A stretch of DNA of 39,369 bases from contig JNEM01015401.1 of the NCBI GenBank assembly GCA_000697335.1, forward strand, positions 1-39,369, written 5' to 3'. Within the stretch, counting starts at the first letter, position 1; every line of letters starts with the position of its first letter. This stretch comes from Conidiobolus incongruus B7586 (taxonomy: Eukaryota; Entomophthoromycota; Entomophthoromycetes; Entomophthorales; Conidiobolaceae). The translations under genes and the position numbers were made by a program. The notes beneath the pieces were generated by a model, which was not told the origin of the DNA, made no database searches, and saw only the letters and a list, made by a program, of their open reading frames with translations. Shown here piece after piece: positions 11,523 to 21,440 of this stretch.

Positions 11523-11921
11523 ATGGTTGTCTCTATCGTCAAAACTAAGATTGTTAAGAAGCGCACTAAGCCTTTCCGCCGTCACCAGGCTGACCGCTTT
11601 GCCAGAATGAACCCTGCCTGGAGAAAGCCCAAGGGTATTGACAACTGTGTCCGTCGTCGTTTCAAGGGTACCCTCCCCATGCCCAGCATCGGTTACGGTA
11701 GCAACAAGAAAACCCGTCACTTGACTCCCGACGGTTTCAAGCGCGTTGTTGTTTCCAACACCAAGGATTTAGAACCCCTTGTCATGAACAACCGCACCTT
11801 CGCCGCTGAAATTGCCCATAATGTCAGCTCCAAGAAGCGTCTCCTCATCGTTGCTCGTGCTAAGCAACTCAACATCAAAGTTACCAACGCTGGTGCTCGT
11901 ATTCGCACTGAAGAACACTAA
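11523..11921 (+). CDS. RPL32: 60S ribosomal protein L32 (eL32)
   Basis: Ribosomal protein eL32, complete in one exon at 132 residues, matching the usual 130-135. Family blocks: [86 protein letters not shown] and [20 protein letters not shown]. The protein is Lys/Arg-rich throughout, as expected for rRNA binding. The gene is intronless, although most neighbours have several introns. Codon use is strongly biased to C-ending codons (CGC, ACC, CCC, GCC), the same bias as in RPL10, so it appears as a GC island. Long reverse-strand open frames over it are by-products of this bias. Confidence 0.98.
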   Translation: MVVSIVKTKIVKKRTKPFRRHQADRFARMNPAWRKPKGIDNCVRRRFKGTLPMPSIGYGSNKKTRHLTPDGFKRVVVSNTKDLEPLVMNNRTFAAEIAHNVSSKKRLLIVARAKQLNIKVTNAGARIRTEEH

Positions 11922-12847
11922 ATGGTATTTTTTTCTTATTTAAAAAATATCTAAACAAAATTAACACTTGAATATTTGATTTTGACCTATTGTTTCTATA
12001 TATAGTTCGGAATATATACTGTGTGATTTGCCTCAATATAAACGTGTATCTATATTATACCATATTTCACCGATAATCACCTTCTCTTTTGTGGTCGACA
12101 ATATATATCTATCCTATAATACCGAACAAGATTATGTCAATCTTTATATCAACTACAGTCAAGTTTGATATGGAATCTATTTCCGTCAAGTTGATCAATT
12201 AATCAAGAGATCTTTATTACTAGGTTATATCTATTTCAGCATATTTTGTTCGCTTTAATCTAGGAATCATATCAAAAATTTTTGAACTGGTATTTTTTAT
12301 TCAAGATCATTTGATCATTTTGGATCTTTACTCATATTCGAGTTTAATTTTCAATCTTCTCTTTTTAGGTCTATTTGTATATTGATATTGTTATGATATA
12401 ATTCACTATTATTCTTCTTTATGAATGTATATAATTAACTATAATTTCAAACTATTGCAATTTTCCCACTATTTTCAATCAATGTTAATCAATAATACTA
12501 TTTTCTAGTTTTATCGCTCTTTGAAATTCTTGCAATATTTTAAAATAATGCTTTCAATTAATATTTCCTTGTAGTAAATATTAAACTCTATTGAGTCTAG
12601 TAATTTTTAACTGAATTTTAACTCAAATTATACTCAGTTTCATATCTTTTTTGTACATTTAACTTTTCAACAGTATTTTATTAGATATACTTCAATAATA
12701 TATGTTATATTATAACTTTTTACTCTCTTATACTATCCTTCATCCCATAAATTTCAGTAATTAAGTAATCAATTTAACGCTTATTAATCAATAAAATTGC
12801 ATTTTAAAAATGCTAAATTGTTATTTAACTAATAAATATACTTTAAA
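11922..12847. other. Intergenic region downstream of RPL32
   Basis: About 925 bases. The first part is T- and C-rich on the + strand and slightly less AT-rich than other gaps, which would fit a 3' UTR and terminator region of RPL32. No open frame, tRNA or snoRNA boxes could be supported. Confidence 0.45.
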
Positions 12848-13387
12848 ATGATAAGATATGAGAATAGTATAAATAAATTTTTTGTTGAAAGGGATTGGTC
12901 CCAAGGACAAGAAATTCGATTTCAAACTGTCTATCCCCCTATATTGTTTGGGAAGATCACCAAATCCGTATATTTAGATACTATTAATAATATCAATTTT
13001 ATGTACTCGAAGGGTAATTCCAATTCCAATGTTTTAGCATGCGAATTCTGTTTAAATATTATCACTTTTTACACCTATTCTTGGTGTTTTTCAACACATT
13101 ATCAAAGGGTAAATTTATTTTATACACTTTGAAGTATCAATTTAATTGATTAAAATATTTTATAGAATTTGCAATCTATTGATAAATATATTGAAAATCA
13201 AAATATAACTATCTATCATCCACAAGGCATACATATTATTCCTCCAAGTTGTAGGGGCCATTTTGTTGTAAGTGATATTTTTAAATTTATGTTAGCTCTT
13301 CTAATATTCATATATACTTTTATTCAGTTAGAAATAGTTTGTTTTAAGGATTTTTCAGAAATTGAAGATATGTCAATCGATTACTAA
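12848..13387 (+). CDS. ERF4: GOLGA7/Erf4 family protein (palmitoyltransferase accessory subunit)
   Basis: Matches the GOLGA7 (GCP16)/Erf4 family, cytosolic-face partners of DHHC palmitoyltransferases that lipidate Ras proteins at the Golgi or ER. Three exons: 12848-13108, 13166-13267, 13328-13387; joined protein 140 residues, against 137 in human GOLGA7. Visible similarity: FVERDWSQGQEIRFQTVYP (human IQRDYSSGTRCQFQTKFP), a central CEFCLNIITFYTYSWCFSTHY (human [20 protein letters not shown]), then KYIENQNITIYHPQGIHII (human KYIQEQNEKIYAPQGLLL), and a final acidic segment. The Cys pair in the central helix corresponds to the region palmitoylated in mammalian GOLGA7. The catalytic DHHC partner is not in the window. 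The intron after HYQR and the one after GHFV are both phase 0 with good GT-AG sites. Confidence 0.87.
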
Positions 13388-13890
13388 TTAATTAATTAAT
13401 TATTTATTATCATAAGATATGTGTATTTATTCAAATTGATTTTGATTTAATTTTACTTTCAACTTTGCTATTTTTTAATATTATTTTTATAATATATGCT
13501 CAATAAATGCTATAATTGTGAAAAATCTTTTTTCATATTTGCCTGAATTATTTTAACAGCATTGATCATTTTTAGGACAATCATTCAAAAACATTAATGG
13601 TATGATAGATTAAATTGCCAAACATTATTTTAATATAGCATAATAAATAAATAAAATAAATTACATATTAATTTATAGCGACAAATTGTATAGTATATCA
13701 GTTTAAACTTTCTTTTGCCATGTATATTGAATAAATCAAAATATTAATTTTTAGAATTTGTAAAACAAAATGAAATCCCATAAAACTGGTCACGCTGAAT
13801 ATGTCAATTGAATTTCAACATCTCATTCATTGAATTCAAATCATTAAAAGTAAAATCTTTTAAAATACGAAATATTATTCAATTGAAATC
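13388..13890. other. Intergenic region between ERF4 and ARPC4
   Basis: About 500 bases, AT-rich. It begins with a short TTAA/AATT tandem run right after the ERF4 stop and ends with the ARPC4 leader. Nothing else is recognised. Confidence 0.5.
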
Positions 13891-14564
13891 ATGTCTAATA
13901 CCCTTCGCCCATATTTAAAGGCAGTCCGATCATCCTTGACAGCTTGTTTATGTGTTGAAAATTTCTCTAGTCAAGTAGTTGAAAAACACAATATTCCCGA
14001 AGTCGAAGCTAGGTAATTTTATCAATCAATTTTCATCAATTATAAAACTCATCTCCGAAATAGAACTACACCCGAAGTATTGCTAAACCCAATTAAAATA
14101 TCCAGGAATGAAAATGAGCAGGTTTTAATTGAACCAAGCATCAATAGTATTCGTTTTAGCATCAAAATTAAACAAGCTGATGAAATAGAAAAGATTTTAT
14201 GTCATAAATTATCTCGATTTTTAATGCAAAGAGCGGAAAGTTTTATTATCTTAAGACGTAAACCCGTTGAAGTAATACTAATTTTATATCGTCGTTTTTG
14301 AAAAATACTTAAATATTATATATTTAATAGGGATATGATATTAGTTTCTTAATTACTAACTTCCACACCGAACAAATGTACAAACACAAGTTAATTGACT
14401 TTATTATTGAGTTCATGGAAGAAGTTGATAAGGAAATTTCCGAAATGAAATTAAGTTTGAACGCAAGGGCTCGTGTTGTTGCCGAATCCTACTTATCACA
14501 AGTAAATTTATTTATTTCATCATCAAATCAAATAGCTAATATATTTTTTTAGTTAATCTTTTAA
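13891..14564 (+). CDS. ARPC4: Arp2/3 complex subunit 4 (p20-Arc)
   Basis: Core structural subunit of the Arp2/3 complex that nucleates branched actin. Four exons: 13891-14012, 14064-14271, 14331-14501, 14553-14564; the joined frame is 170 residues (human 168). Identity to the family is very high: [93 protein letters not shown] and [20 protein letters not shown]. The last coding exon is only 12 nt (Leu-Ile-Phe-stop) and is inferred because it restores the normal C-terminal length (human ends EEFLKNF). Without splicing, the protein would run on through an unlikely tail of about 17 residues. Confidence 0.97.
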
Positions 14565-15261
14565 AATTTTATTAGATAAATTATTGATTAATAAAATTTT
14601 ACTATACATTTTTGCATTTTTTATTATTCACAATATGAGTATTTATATACTGAACATTATAAACCTCATAATAGTATAATATTACTATTAATTAATCTAA
14701 TAATATATATTTATAAATATTATCTCAATATTATTTCGTATATATAGAATATCAAATTAAAAAATGAGTAATATTATAGCCTATATTTATCAAAGCATAC
14801 TATAATTTTATAGACTAATATGAAAATATTTATCATTTTTTATATCTTCAAATTTAATTTCGCATTGCATTTGTAACTTGATAATACATGGAAGGTACTT
14901 TTATGATCAATCAATATTAAATTCTTGTCTTTAATTAATAAAAAACATTGTATTAAATAATTTATTCTGTAAATTATACAAACCATTTAAAATATATCAA
15001 AAGAAAAAATTGTTTATATATTTCATTATAACATCCTCTAATATATTAATAAAACATCAATAAATAATATTCTTTACTACACTCTAAAATGATTCTATAG
15101 AAATATAATATTGGGAACAAAATAAATATACTAATATTTAAAATGAATAATCCAAAAATTTATTTTGAAATGAAAATAGTAATATTATTAAAATAAGTTT
15201 TTTGGATAATGATATATATATGTATATGTATGAAATTTGTTTTGTTTTATATAATGAAATA
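14565..15261. other. AT-rich region between convergent ARPC4 and eIF3f
   Basis: About 700 bases of very AT-rich DNA with the 3' flanks of two convergent genes. No gene or RNA was seen. Confidence 0.5.
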
Positions 15262-16161
15262 TTAAACCAAACTTTGCAAGTTTTCAGAAATAGCTAATTG
15301 TGCTTGAGTCATCTTGCTCAAATAAACGACCATTAATAAATCTTGAAGGTGGGAGTTGAATAATCTACCAAATTCTTTAGGCTCCACCTTAGGAATCATA
15401 GCGAGCGTATCCATTAAATATCTGCCTAAAGTATTGTTACCAACAATTTCACCTTTGAGAACAGATTGAACATAGGATTGTACTCGGTCAATCATTTGTA
15501 TGACTTCTTGAATGGCACGGATCAAACTTTCAGTATCTGATAATAAGCTAGCACGGCTGTTAGGCTGATCTTTAGCCATGTTTAACATATCCAAAGCGCT
15601 TCTTTCGCCACGTCCCAATTTAATATCACAGGGAATGGGTAAAAACATGCAATTTTCGGGTTTTTTAGAAATACCGATGGGTGAGCTGACGTAAGTTTCA
15701 ACACCTAATTGATTGTTTGAAAGGTTGGTATCCATTGTTAGATGAATAGCTTGCATAGGTGAGATTTCATTGTTGTAGAAGTCTTGGATAATGGCGGAGT
15801 AAGAGTTAAGGCTGGATCCAGTAGCATACCAACCAACAATAACTTCATTAGGATTAACTTGGTTGTTTAATTCAAACATGTTACGGTGATATTCCATATC
15901 AATAGCAACTTGATCTTGGTTTTCTTCGTGGGGAACAGCAAAACAGTTGGTAATCTCAATATGAGATCCGTCATCGGAACGGGTTCCTAACAAAGTACCA
16001 ATGACTCTCTGTTGCTCTTCAGGGCGGCGTAAATAGTGATCAAGAATGGAAAAAAAAACAACGGGATGAATGGAAGTGGTGAGAGATCTGTTGGTGGAAC
16101 CACTGATAGAATGAGAGGGTAAGTCTAAGGAAAGGATATTATGTTGATTACTTAATGGCAT
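15262..16161 (-). CDS. EIF3F: Translation initiation factor eIF3 subunit f
   Basis: Non-catalytic MPN-domain subunit of eIF3, the scaffold of the 43S pre-initiation complex; absent from budding yeast but present in many fungi. Single exon, 299 residues. MPN domain at about residues 30-165: SIHPVVFFSILDHYLRR, RVIGTLLGTRSDDGSHIEIT, NCFAVPHEENQDQVAIDMEY, NPNEVIVGWYATGSSLNSYS and IHLTMDTNL. The metal-binding HxH...D of active JAMM enzymes is missing, as in eIF3f of other species, so it should not be read as a deubiquitinase such as Rpn11 or CSN5. The C-terminal half has the family helices: VQSYVQSVLKGEIVGNNTLG, RYLMDTLAMIPKVEP, LQDLLMVVYLSKMTQAQLAI. The N-terminal Pro/Ala-rich tract of animal eIF3f is absent. 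Confidence 0.96.
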   Translation of the reverse strand: MPLSNQHNILSLDLPSHSISGSTNRSLTTSIHPVVFFSILDHYLRRPEEQQRVIGTLLGTRSDDGSHIEITNCFAVPHEENQDQVAIDMEYHRNMFELNNQVNPNEVIVGWYATGSSLNSYSAIIQDFYNNEISPMQAIHLTMDTNLSNNQLGVETYVSSPIGISKKPENCMFLPIPCDIKLGRGERSALDMLNMAKDQPNSRASLLSDTESLIRAIQEVIQMIDRVQSYVQSVLKGEIVGNNTLGRYLMDTLAMIPKVEPKEFGRLFNSHLQDLLMVVYLSKMTQAQLAISENLQSLV

Positions 16162-16635
16162 CTTTAATTGAAAGTAACTAATAAATTTTATATTATTATT
16201 ATCAATTATTTTTTGACATTTTCATTTCATCAATTGTAATAAAACAAATAATTTTTCTCATATCACATTTTGAGTTTATGGGATTTTTAAATCACATTAT
16301 TGAATTCATGATTATTGTTCATAAAAAATTCATCATTTATAAATATAATATAAAAAATTAATTATGATATTATATGATCTTTTTAGTGATATTTGTTACA
16401 TTCGACCAATACAAATATATAAAAATATAACTAAAAACCTATATCAAAATAGATTTTAATTAATAATCAAAGTACATATGTTTAATATAATTAATGAATG
16501 TAAGAAATGTTTATTTATAATATATAAAATAAATACTATTAATAAATCAAAGCATCAATAGTGAGTATAAGATGACTATACTGCTTAAAACATAAATAGT
16601 GATCAATTCAAAATATGCAGTCTATATAAAATAAT
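16162..16635. other. Intergenic region between EIF3F and TFIIS
   Basis: About 475 bases between two genes in tandem on the minus strand, so it holds the EIF3F promoter and the TFIIS 3' flank. It is AT-rich; no element was assigned. Confidence 0.5.
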
Positions 16636-17763
16636 TTAAAACTAAAAAAAGTTGGATTAATACTAAATAAATGATTGGATTGATATTAATGCTACCTTCC
16701 AGCGGTTATTACAGTTCATACATGTAACGAACGTAGTCATAGGTTCATCAGCACTTCGAGTTTGCATTTGGTAATAAGTACACTTCCTTTGACCACATTT
16801 ACCGCATTTAAAAGCATCTGTTTCAGCTTGTTGATTGCCAGCACCCTTGATGTTGAATAAATTCTGGTCTTCAATCTTTTTAATTTCAGCTTTATAGTCA
16901 TCGGATGCTAAATCCATAGGCTTCATAGTAGAAAATACATCTCCAGTAAGCTCTCCTTTCAATAATCTTTGTCTAAGATTGCCACCAGCATTCTGTCTAA
17001 GATAACCAGCTAAAGTTCTGATCTTAATTTTATAAGCATCGCCAACAACACTATCCAAATTGAAAACTGCTTTTTCGATTTCTTGAGCCTTTTCGTATAC
17101 CAATTGTGATTCTAAAAGAAAAAATAACAAATTAAAAAAATATGATCTATTTAATCACTATACCTTACCTGAATTATCTTCTAATGCTAAACAAGAGTAA
17201 AGAAGACCCAATGATTTATCACGAGTGTCATGTCCAATGGGGATATATTTGACATTGTCTGAATGAATGGTTCTCTGTGAAATAGACTTTCTAGTTGCTA
17301 ATTTGGGAGGCTTGGGATCTTTAAAAATATAATGTTAAAATCATAAATCAAAATTCGAAATATTAAATTAATACCTTTTTCACTAAATGAACCGGGGTTA
17401 GATCTAGATTCCTTAACTTCCTTAACAGCCGATTTCCATTGTGTAATTAATTCAGAAGCAAGTTTGGCGATTTTGGAATTAGAATCCTTTCTCAGCTTAG
17501 CAACAGTTAAACCAATTTTAGAAGCCTAAAATTATTATAATTTATGTTAAATAGCCAATTAATTATGTTTACCTTCATGCCAGGAGGAGTAACTTTGAGA
17601 TCATTTAACTCTAATAACAAGTCATAGACGACCTATATCAACAATTAGTTCATATAAAATATTTAAATTTTGAATTATTCATTACTTCGTTATTCTGAGA
17701 ATCCATACTTTTCGTCAATTTTTTATTGATATCAATTAACTGTTCATTTGAAGCTTCAGTCAT
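16636..17763 (-). CDS. DST1: Transcription elongation factor TFIIS
   Basis: TFIIS rescues backtracked RNA polymerase II by stimulating transcript cleavage. Six exons: 17686-17763, 17573-17632, 17375-17525, 17169-17318, 16696-17111, 16636-16641; joined protein 286 residues. Domain order is standard: an N-terminal LW/TFIIS-N bundle (about 1-80, LLLELNDLKVTPPGMKASKI, GLTVAKLRK), a Ser/Lys linker, the central Pol II-binding domain (about 125-240, KIRTLAGYLRQNAGGNLRQR) and the C-terminal zinc ribbon (FKCGKCGQRKCTYYQMQTRS...ADEP...CMNCNNRWKF). All four zinc cysteines and the catalytic RSADEP loop are intact. The last coding exon holds just two codons, TTT-TAA; without it the protein would end in an odd tail, WKVALISIQSFI, while with it the end is NRWKF, as in known TFIIS (NRWKFC/S). 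Confidence 0.95.
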
Positions 17764-19475
17764 TGTAATAATTGATTAATTAAACAAACAATTTAATTGA
17801 TTACAAAATAATAATGGCTTGTAAAAGTTGATTTTTGAAGAATGGGAAACATCCAACATTTATACTTTTTCAAATCCAATAATCCATTCGACTAAATTCT
17901 TATTGATCTCCATAATTTTTTTGTATTTAATATGAGAAAATTTCAAGTTAATTTGATTTATAAAAATATCAAATTTGAAAAAGAAAAAATTAATGCGGGG
18001 CTTGTAATTACAAAGTATATAGATATTTATATATACCAAATATATAGACAACTAGTTAATGTGAACTAATATATATTGAGAAAGATTGGTTATAATGTAG
18101 AAATGTATTTTAAACACTATAAAATACTATTAAGATTTTAGAGAAATTAAAACCAATCAAAAATATTTGTTACAAAGCAATATTTACATATATTGTTACA
18201 TGAAAAATAATGAATTATTCTTAATTTTTTAGTTATTATCTATATTAAACTTAGAAATGGCTTGTATGAAAATATGAAAATATGAAAATATGAATTGATA
18301 CCAATGAAATCATACACTAATAGTTTCACATAACATGATATCAATAGATAGCTTGTAATATTTATTGAATTTTTTAATTTGATATCATTATTAACACAGA
18401 CTAAATTATAATCATTGAATTTATACTACAACTACGAGTATATATATATGGTAGAGTATCAATCATTTTTAATAAAATATTTTAATTCAATATTGGATAT
18501 AGATTACTAGTATTTAATCTTATAATAAACGTTATAATATTCTAAAAATAATTATTTTTTAAACTAAGAATAATGTTAGGATAAATAAATTAATCATATT
18601 TTTTGAGCTTATTTAAATAATATAAATTATAATATATTTTACAACCTTAAATGATGTATTAAATAAATTGGGCTGTCAATAAAAGTAGAAATATAATATA
18701 TTTTTTTATAATGAACAAATTATTGCATATTTAAAAAATTAATACCAGCCAAGTATCTGATTTATATTATTTGATTGAGTACAAATCTAATTCGATTACA
18801 TTATTAATTGAAAAATATTGGAAATATTGAGTGAATATTTATTATTGTATATTGATAATAATTGATTGATTAGGATTTTATTGAGTTATTATGAATTATA
18901 AAAGTTATTAAATATAATGTTTGAATTAGCTATATTAAAAATATCATTTTATCAAATATATTTTGTAAATTATTGAGTTATATGATAAATTATACTGAGT
19001 ATCCAAATATGGATGAAATATACTAATGATATTGATTGTATTAACAATTAGAATATACAAAAATATTTACAAATACGATCAAACTATCTGTTTTTAAATA
19101 ATGTATAACAATTAAAATGTTAAAATGTCGGTTTTGATTACTTTGTAGAATGTGTAATAAATAAATTCAACTTATATTAACACTAAAAAATTTTAGTTCA
19201 TTAAACAATGATATATAACTGAATCATTTTATTCAAGCAAATAATTTAATAATCAATTCATACACATAGAATTTGAAACAATAGCCAATATTTTGAAACT
19301 TGTTTCATAACATTTCTATTTAAATGGTAATTTAAAGGTTTTAGTGCTATTGGGTATGCTATTAAGAATAATCTATTCATTAAGAAAATAAAACATTGCA
19401 AGCATTAATTAAATAAAAGAGTTATGGAGAATAACAATGAAATATACACGAAAAATTGAATGAGTTTTATCATTT
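17764..19475. other. AT-rich intergenic region
   Basis: 1.7 kb between two minus-strand genes. It holds the TFIIS promoter near 17764-17900, a tandem 8-mer repeat (18266-18295), a short AT tract near 18437 and otherwise AT-rich DNA with frequent stops. A 63-codon reverse frame at 17860-18051 is of low complexity (I, N, K, F, Y) and not supported. Confidence 0.5.
18266..18295. repeat. Tandem repeat of ATGAAAAT, about 3.5 copies
   Basis: Three perfect copies of the 8-mer ATGAAAAT followed by a partial one (ATGAATTG). It is a minisatellite-like run inside intergenic DNA. Confidence 0.9.
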
Positions 19476-21440
19476 TTACTTCTTGTCAGTTAAAGTTTCA
19501 GAATGCATGATATCGTGAGGAAGTGAAATGAAAGGTAAATTGGAGGATTCGGCGCGATTGGGTATGACAGTAGTAGAATTGAACAGGGGCTGAGGATCGT
19601 TTCCCATGTGCAAGGTGAGGATGGATTTTGGTGAAGAGTGGCGTGATGACTCTTCAGATGATAACTCGTGAGGCTTATGGCTTGATTCGCTGTTAGGCAA
19701 TGCCTCTTGATTGTCCAAAAGTGAAATGATAGAAGGAGAGGTGGAGCGAATTATCTCGCCATTATTTAAGCTGGGAGGTGAGAAAACTCTTTGACCAAAT
19801 GGATTCCAAATAAAAGTCTTCATTGGTGCCTGTGGATCTTCAGCTTTCTTGTCCTTATTGGTCTTAGGGAAGGGTGTTTTCCAGTTGAATGCGCGTAAAA
19901 GTCGATTGGGACTGGACTGGGCAAGTTCAGGTTCGGCCTCAGCCTCGTTTTCAGCATCAAACGTTGGCAAAATGGGTGTTGAAGAAGAATTGGAGGAGGT
20001 TTTCTTGTACTTGCTTAATTGACTTTTGGATGGCGCAGTTCTGCGGCGTGAATCGGCAAGATTGTGGAGAATGGATAACTTGTGGCGATTGGTGTTTTGG
20101 AGCTCTTGAGTAAGGTTCTCTTCTTGAGCTTTCAAATCTGCAAACTCCTGACTCAGTTGTCTGTGGAGTCTCAAATTTTCATAGCTACCATATTCTTTTA
20201 TATCTTGTGCAAATTTTTCGCATTTTTCAGTCAGTTTGCAAAGCTCGTCTTGATAATTCTTCATAATCGAGGACTCGTTTGAAAGTTCCTTGGAAGCTTG
20301 ATCATACTGCTCTTGAACCTTCACCAGATATTGTTCCAATATCGCTTGCTGCTGCTCAAAAGATGAAATATCCTTGCTGTGCTTTTCATGACAGCTTTGG
20401 ATTTTTTGATTATAGTTTTTGAGTTGAGTGTGGATGGATTTTAGTTCTTGGATTTGGGAAGAGTATTCATTTTCCAATTTGCGATTGACCTTAGAGATGG
20501 CATCCAATTCCCTTTCAATCGTTCTTTTTCTTTCCTCAGTAGAATGTTTTTCATTTTGAATAGCATCCAACTCAGATCGCAATTTATTAATGCGCTTTTC
20601 GAATTCGGAATAAGAAAATTCAGCCTGTTTCAACTCAGATTGAACATCTTTAAGCATTTCCTGATTAGATAAACATCTTTCTTCAGATCGAAGTTTTGCT
20701 CGGCTTGCTTGAAGCTCCTCAAGCTCTTCTTTCAAATTTGCTATTCTGTCTTGAAGCGTGAAGTTCTTATTTACCCCAGAATAAGGGATTTGAGAGGACG
20801 AATTGGTTTCATTCAAAGGAAGTGGAGGTTTAAGTGTTCGAAATGCAAAATATTTAGAGGGAGCTGTTCCTCGCGAATAACTTACAGCCCAAATCCGAAG
20901 TCTATAAATAGTGTCAGGTTTTAATCCCGTAAAGCCAATGAATTCTTCCAGCGGGGAGCATTCGCCCACTAGCACTCCGTTCATTTCAATTAAGAATTTG
21001 CTTATAAAATAATTTTTTGGCTTGGGCCAGCAGAAATAAGCCCGATCCCAATGTATTTTCCTGGAGTATATCCTGGTTTGCTCGGGAATTTGAATACCAA
21101 ATACATCGCAAATAAAAGTGAAAGTGTCCAATATAGAGGAAAATATCCTCTGTATTATTATTAGAATCAAAAATATTAAAAGATAGACGATACTCAAGCC
21201 ATATGAAGAGAGGTGAAATGGAAAGTCCCAAATGGTATTAATTCGGGCAACAGTTAGCACTGAAGCCAAGGCTTTTGCAGTGGGGCTAGCGGTAACTAAC
21301 AAACCATAGACCAGTACTGTAAAAGTAAGACCGAGGCTAGAATATGGAAAATAGAAACTTAAAAGGCCATTAGTAACAATGATGATTAAGTAAAGTAAAC
21401 CTGTAAAAGCGCCTAATTGGACATTGATATACATATTCAT
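19476..21440 (-). CDS. Membrane protein with fibronectin type III domain and long coiled coil
   Basis: Single-exon frame of 654 residues. The N-terminus has about three hydrophobic segments (about 9-31, 35-53 and 78-98). A fibronectin type III-like domain follows at about 127-203 (IHWDRAYFCW...FLIEMNGVLVGE...FTGLKPDTIYRLRIWAVSYS...FAFRTLKP). From about 228 to 475 there is an almost unbroken heptad-rich, Glu/Lys/Gln-rich coiled coil with no proline, then a Ser/Pro/Asn-rich tail containing WNPFGQRVF and many SS/SP pairs that could be phosphorylated. This resembles uncharacterised fungal proteins that join a membrane anchor, FN3 and coiled coil, probably at the ER or nuclear envelope with the coiled coil in the cytosol. 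No function can be assigned. The absence of introns in 2 kb is unusual next to its intron-rich neighbours. Confidence 0.85.
   Translation of the reverse strand: MNMYINVQLGAFTGLLYLIIIVTNGLLSFYFPYSSLGLTFTVLVYGLLVTASPTAKALASVLTVARINTIWDFPFHLSSYGLSIVYLLIFLILIIIQRIFSSILDTFTFICDVFGIQIPEQTRIYSRKIHWDRAYFCWPKPKNYFISKFLIEMNGVLVGECSPLEEFIGFTGLKPDTIYRLRIWAVSYSRGTAPSKYFAFRTLKPPLPLNETNSSSQIPYSGVNKNFTLQDRIANLKEELEELQASRAKLRSEERCLSNQEMLKDVQSELKQAEFSYSEFEKRINKLRSELDAIQNEKHSTEERKRTIERELDAISKVNRKLENEYSSQIQELKSIHTQLKNYNQKIQSCHEKHSKDISSFEQQQAILEQYLVKVQEQYDQASKELSNESSIMKNYQDELCKLTEKCEKFAQDIKEYGSYENLRLHRQLSQEFADLKAQEENLTQELQNTNRHKLSILHNLADSRRRTAPSKSQLSKYKKTSSNSSSTPILPTFDAENEAEAEPELAQSSPNRLLRAFNWKTPFPKTNKDKKAEDPQAPMKTFIWNPFGQRVFSPPSLNNGEIIRSTSPSIISLLDNQEALPNSESSHKPHELSSEESSRHSSPKSILTLHMGNDPQPLFNSTTVIPNRAESSNLPFISLPHDIMHSETLTDKK

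Noticed and set aside
11487-11908. Two reverse frames over RPL32
   Set aside because: They are antisense shadows of a C-rich coding sequence and resemble no family.
15262-16161. Reading the MPN protein as CSN6, Rpn8 or an active JAMM peptidase
   Set aside because: The RVIGTLLG...VTNCFAVPHEE...GWYATG pattern and the C-terminal LLMVVYLSKMTQAQLAI block are those of eIF3f, and JAMM metal ligands are absent.
17860-18051. 63-codon - frame upstream of TFIIS
   Set aside because: Low-complexity composition; it lies in the TFIIS promoter region.
19889-20924. Several + frames over the FN3/coiled-coil gene
   Set aside because: They are antisense to a 654-codon frame with clear domains and have no family match.
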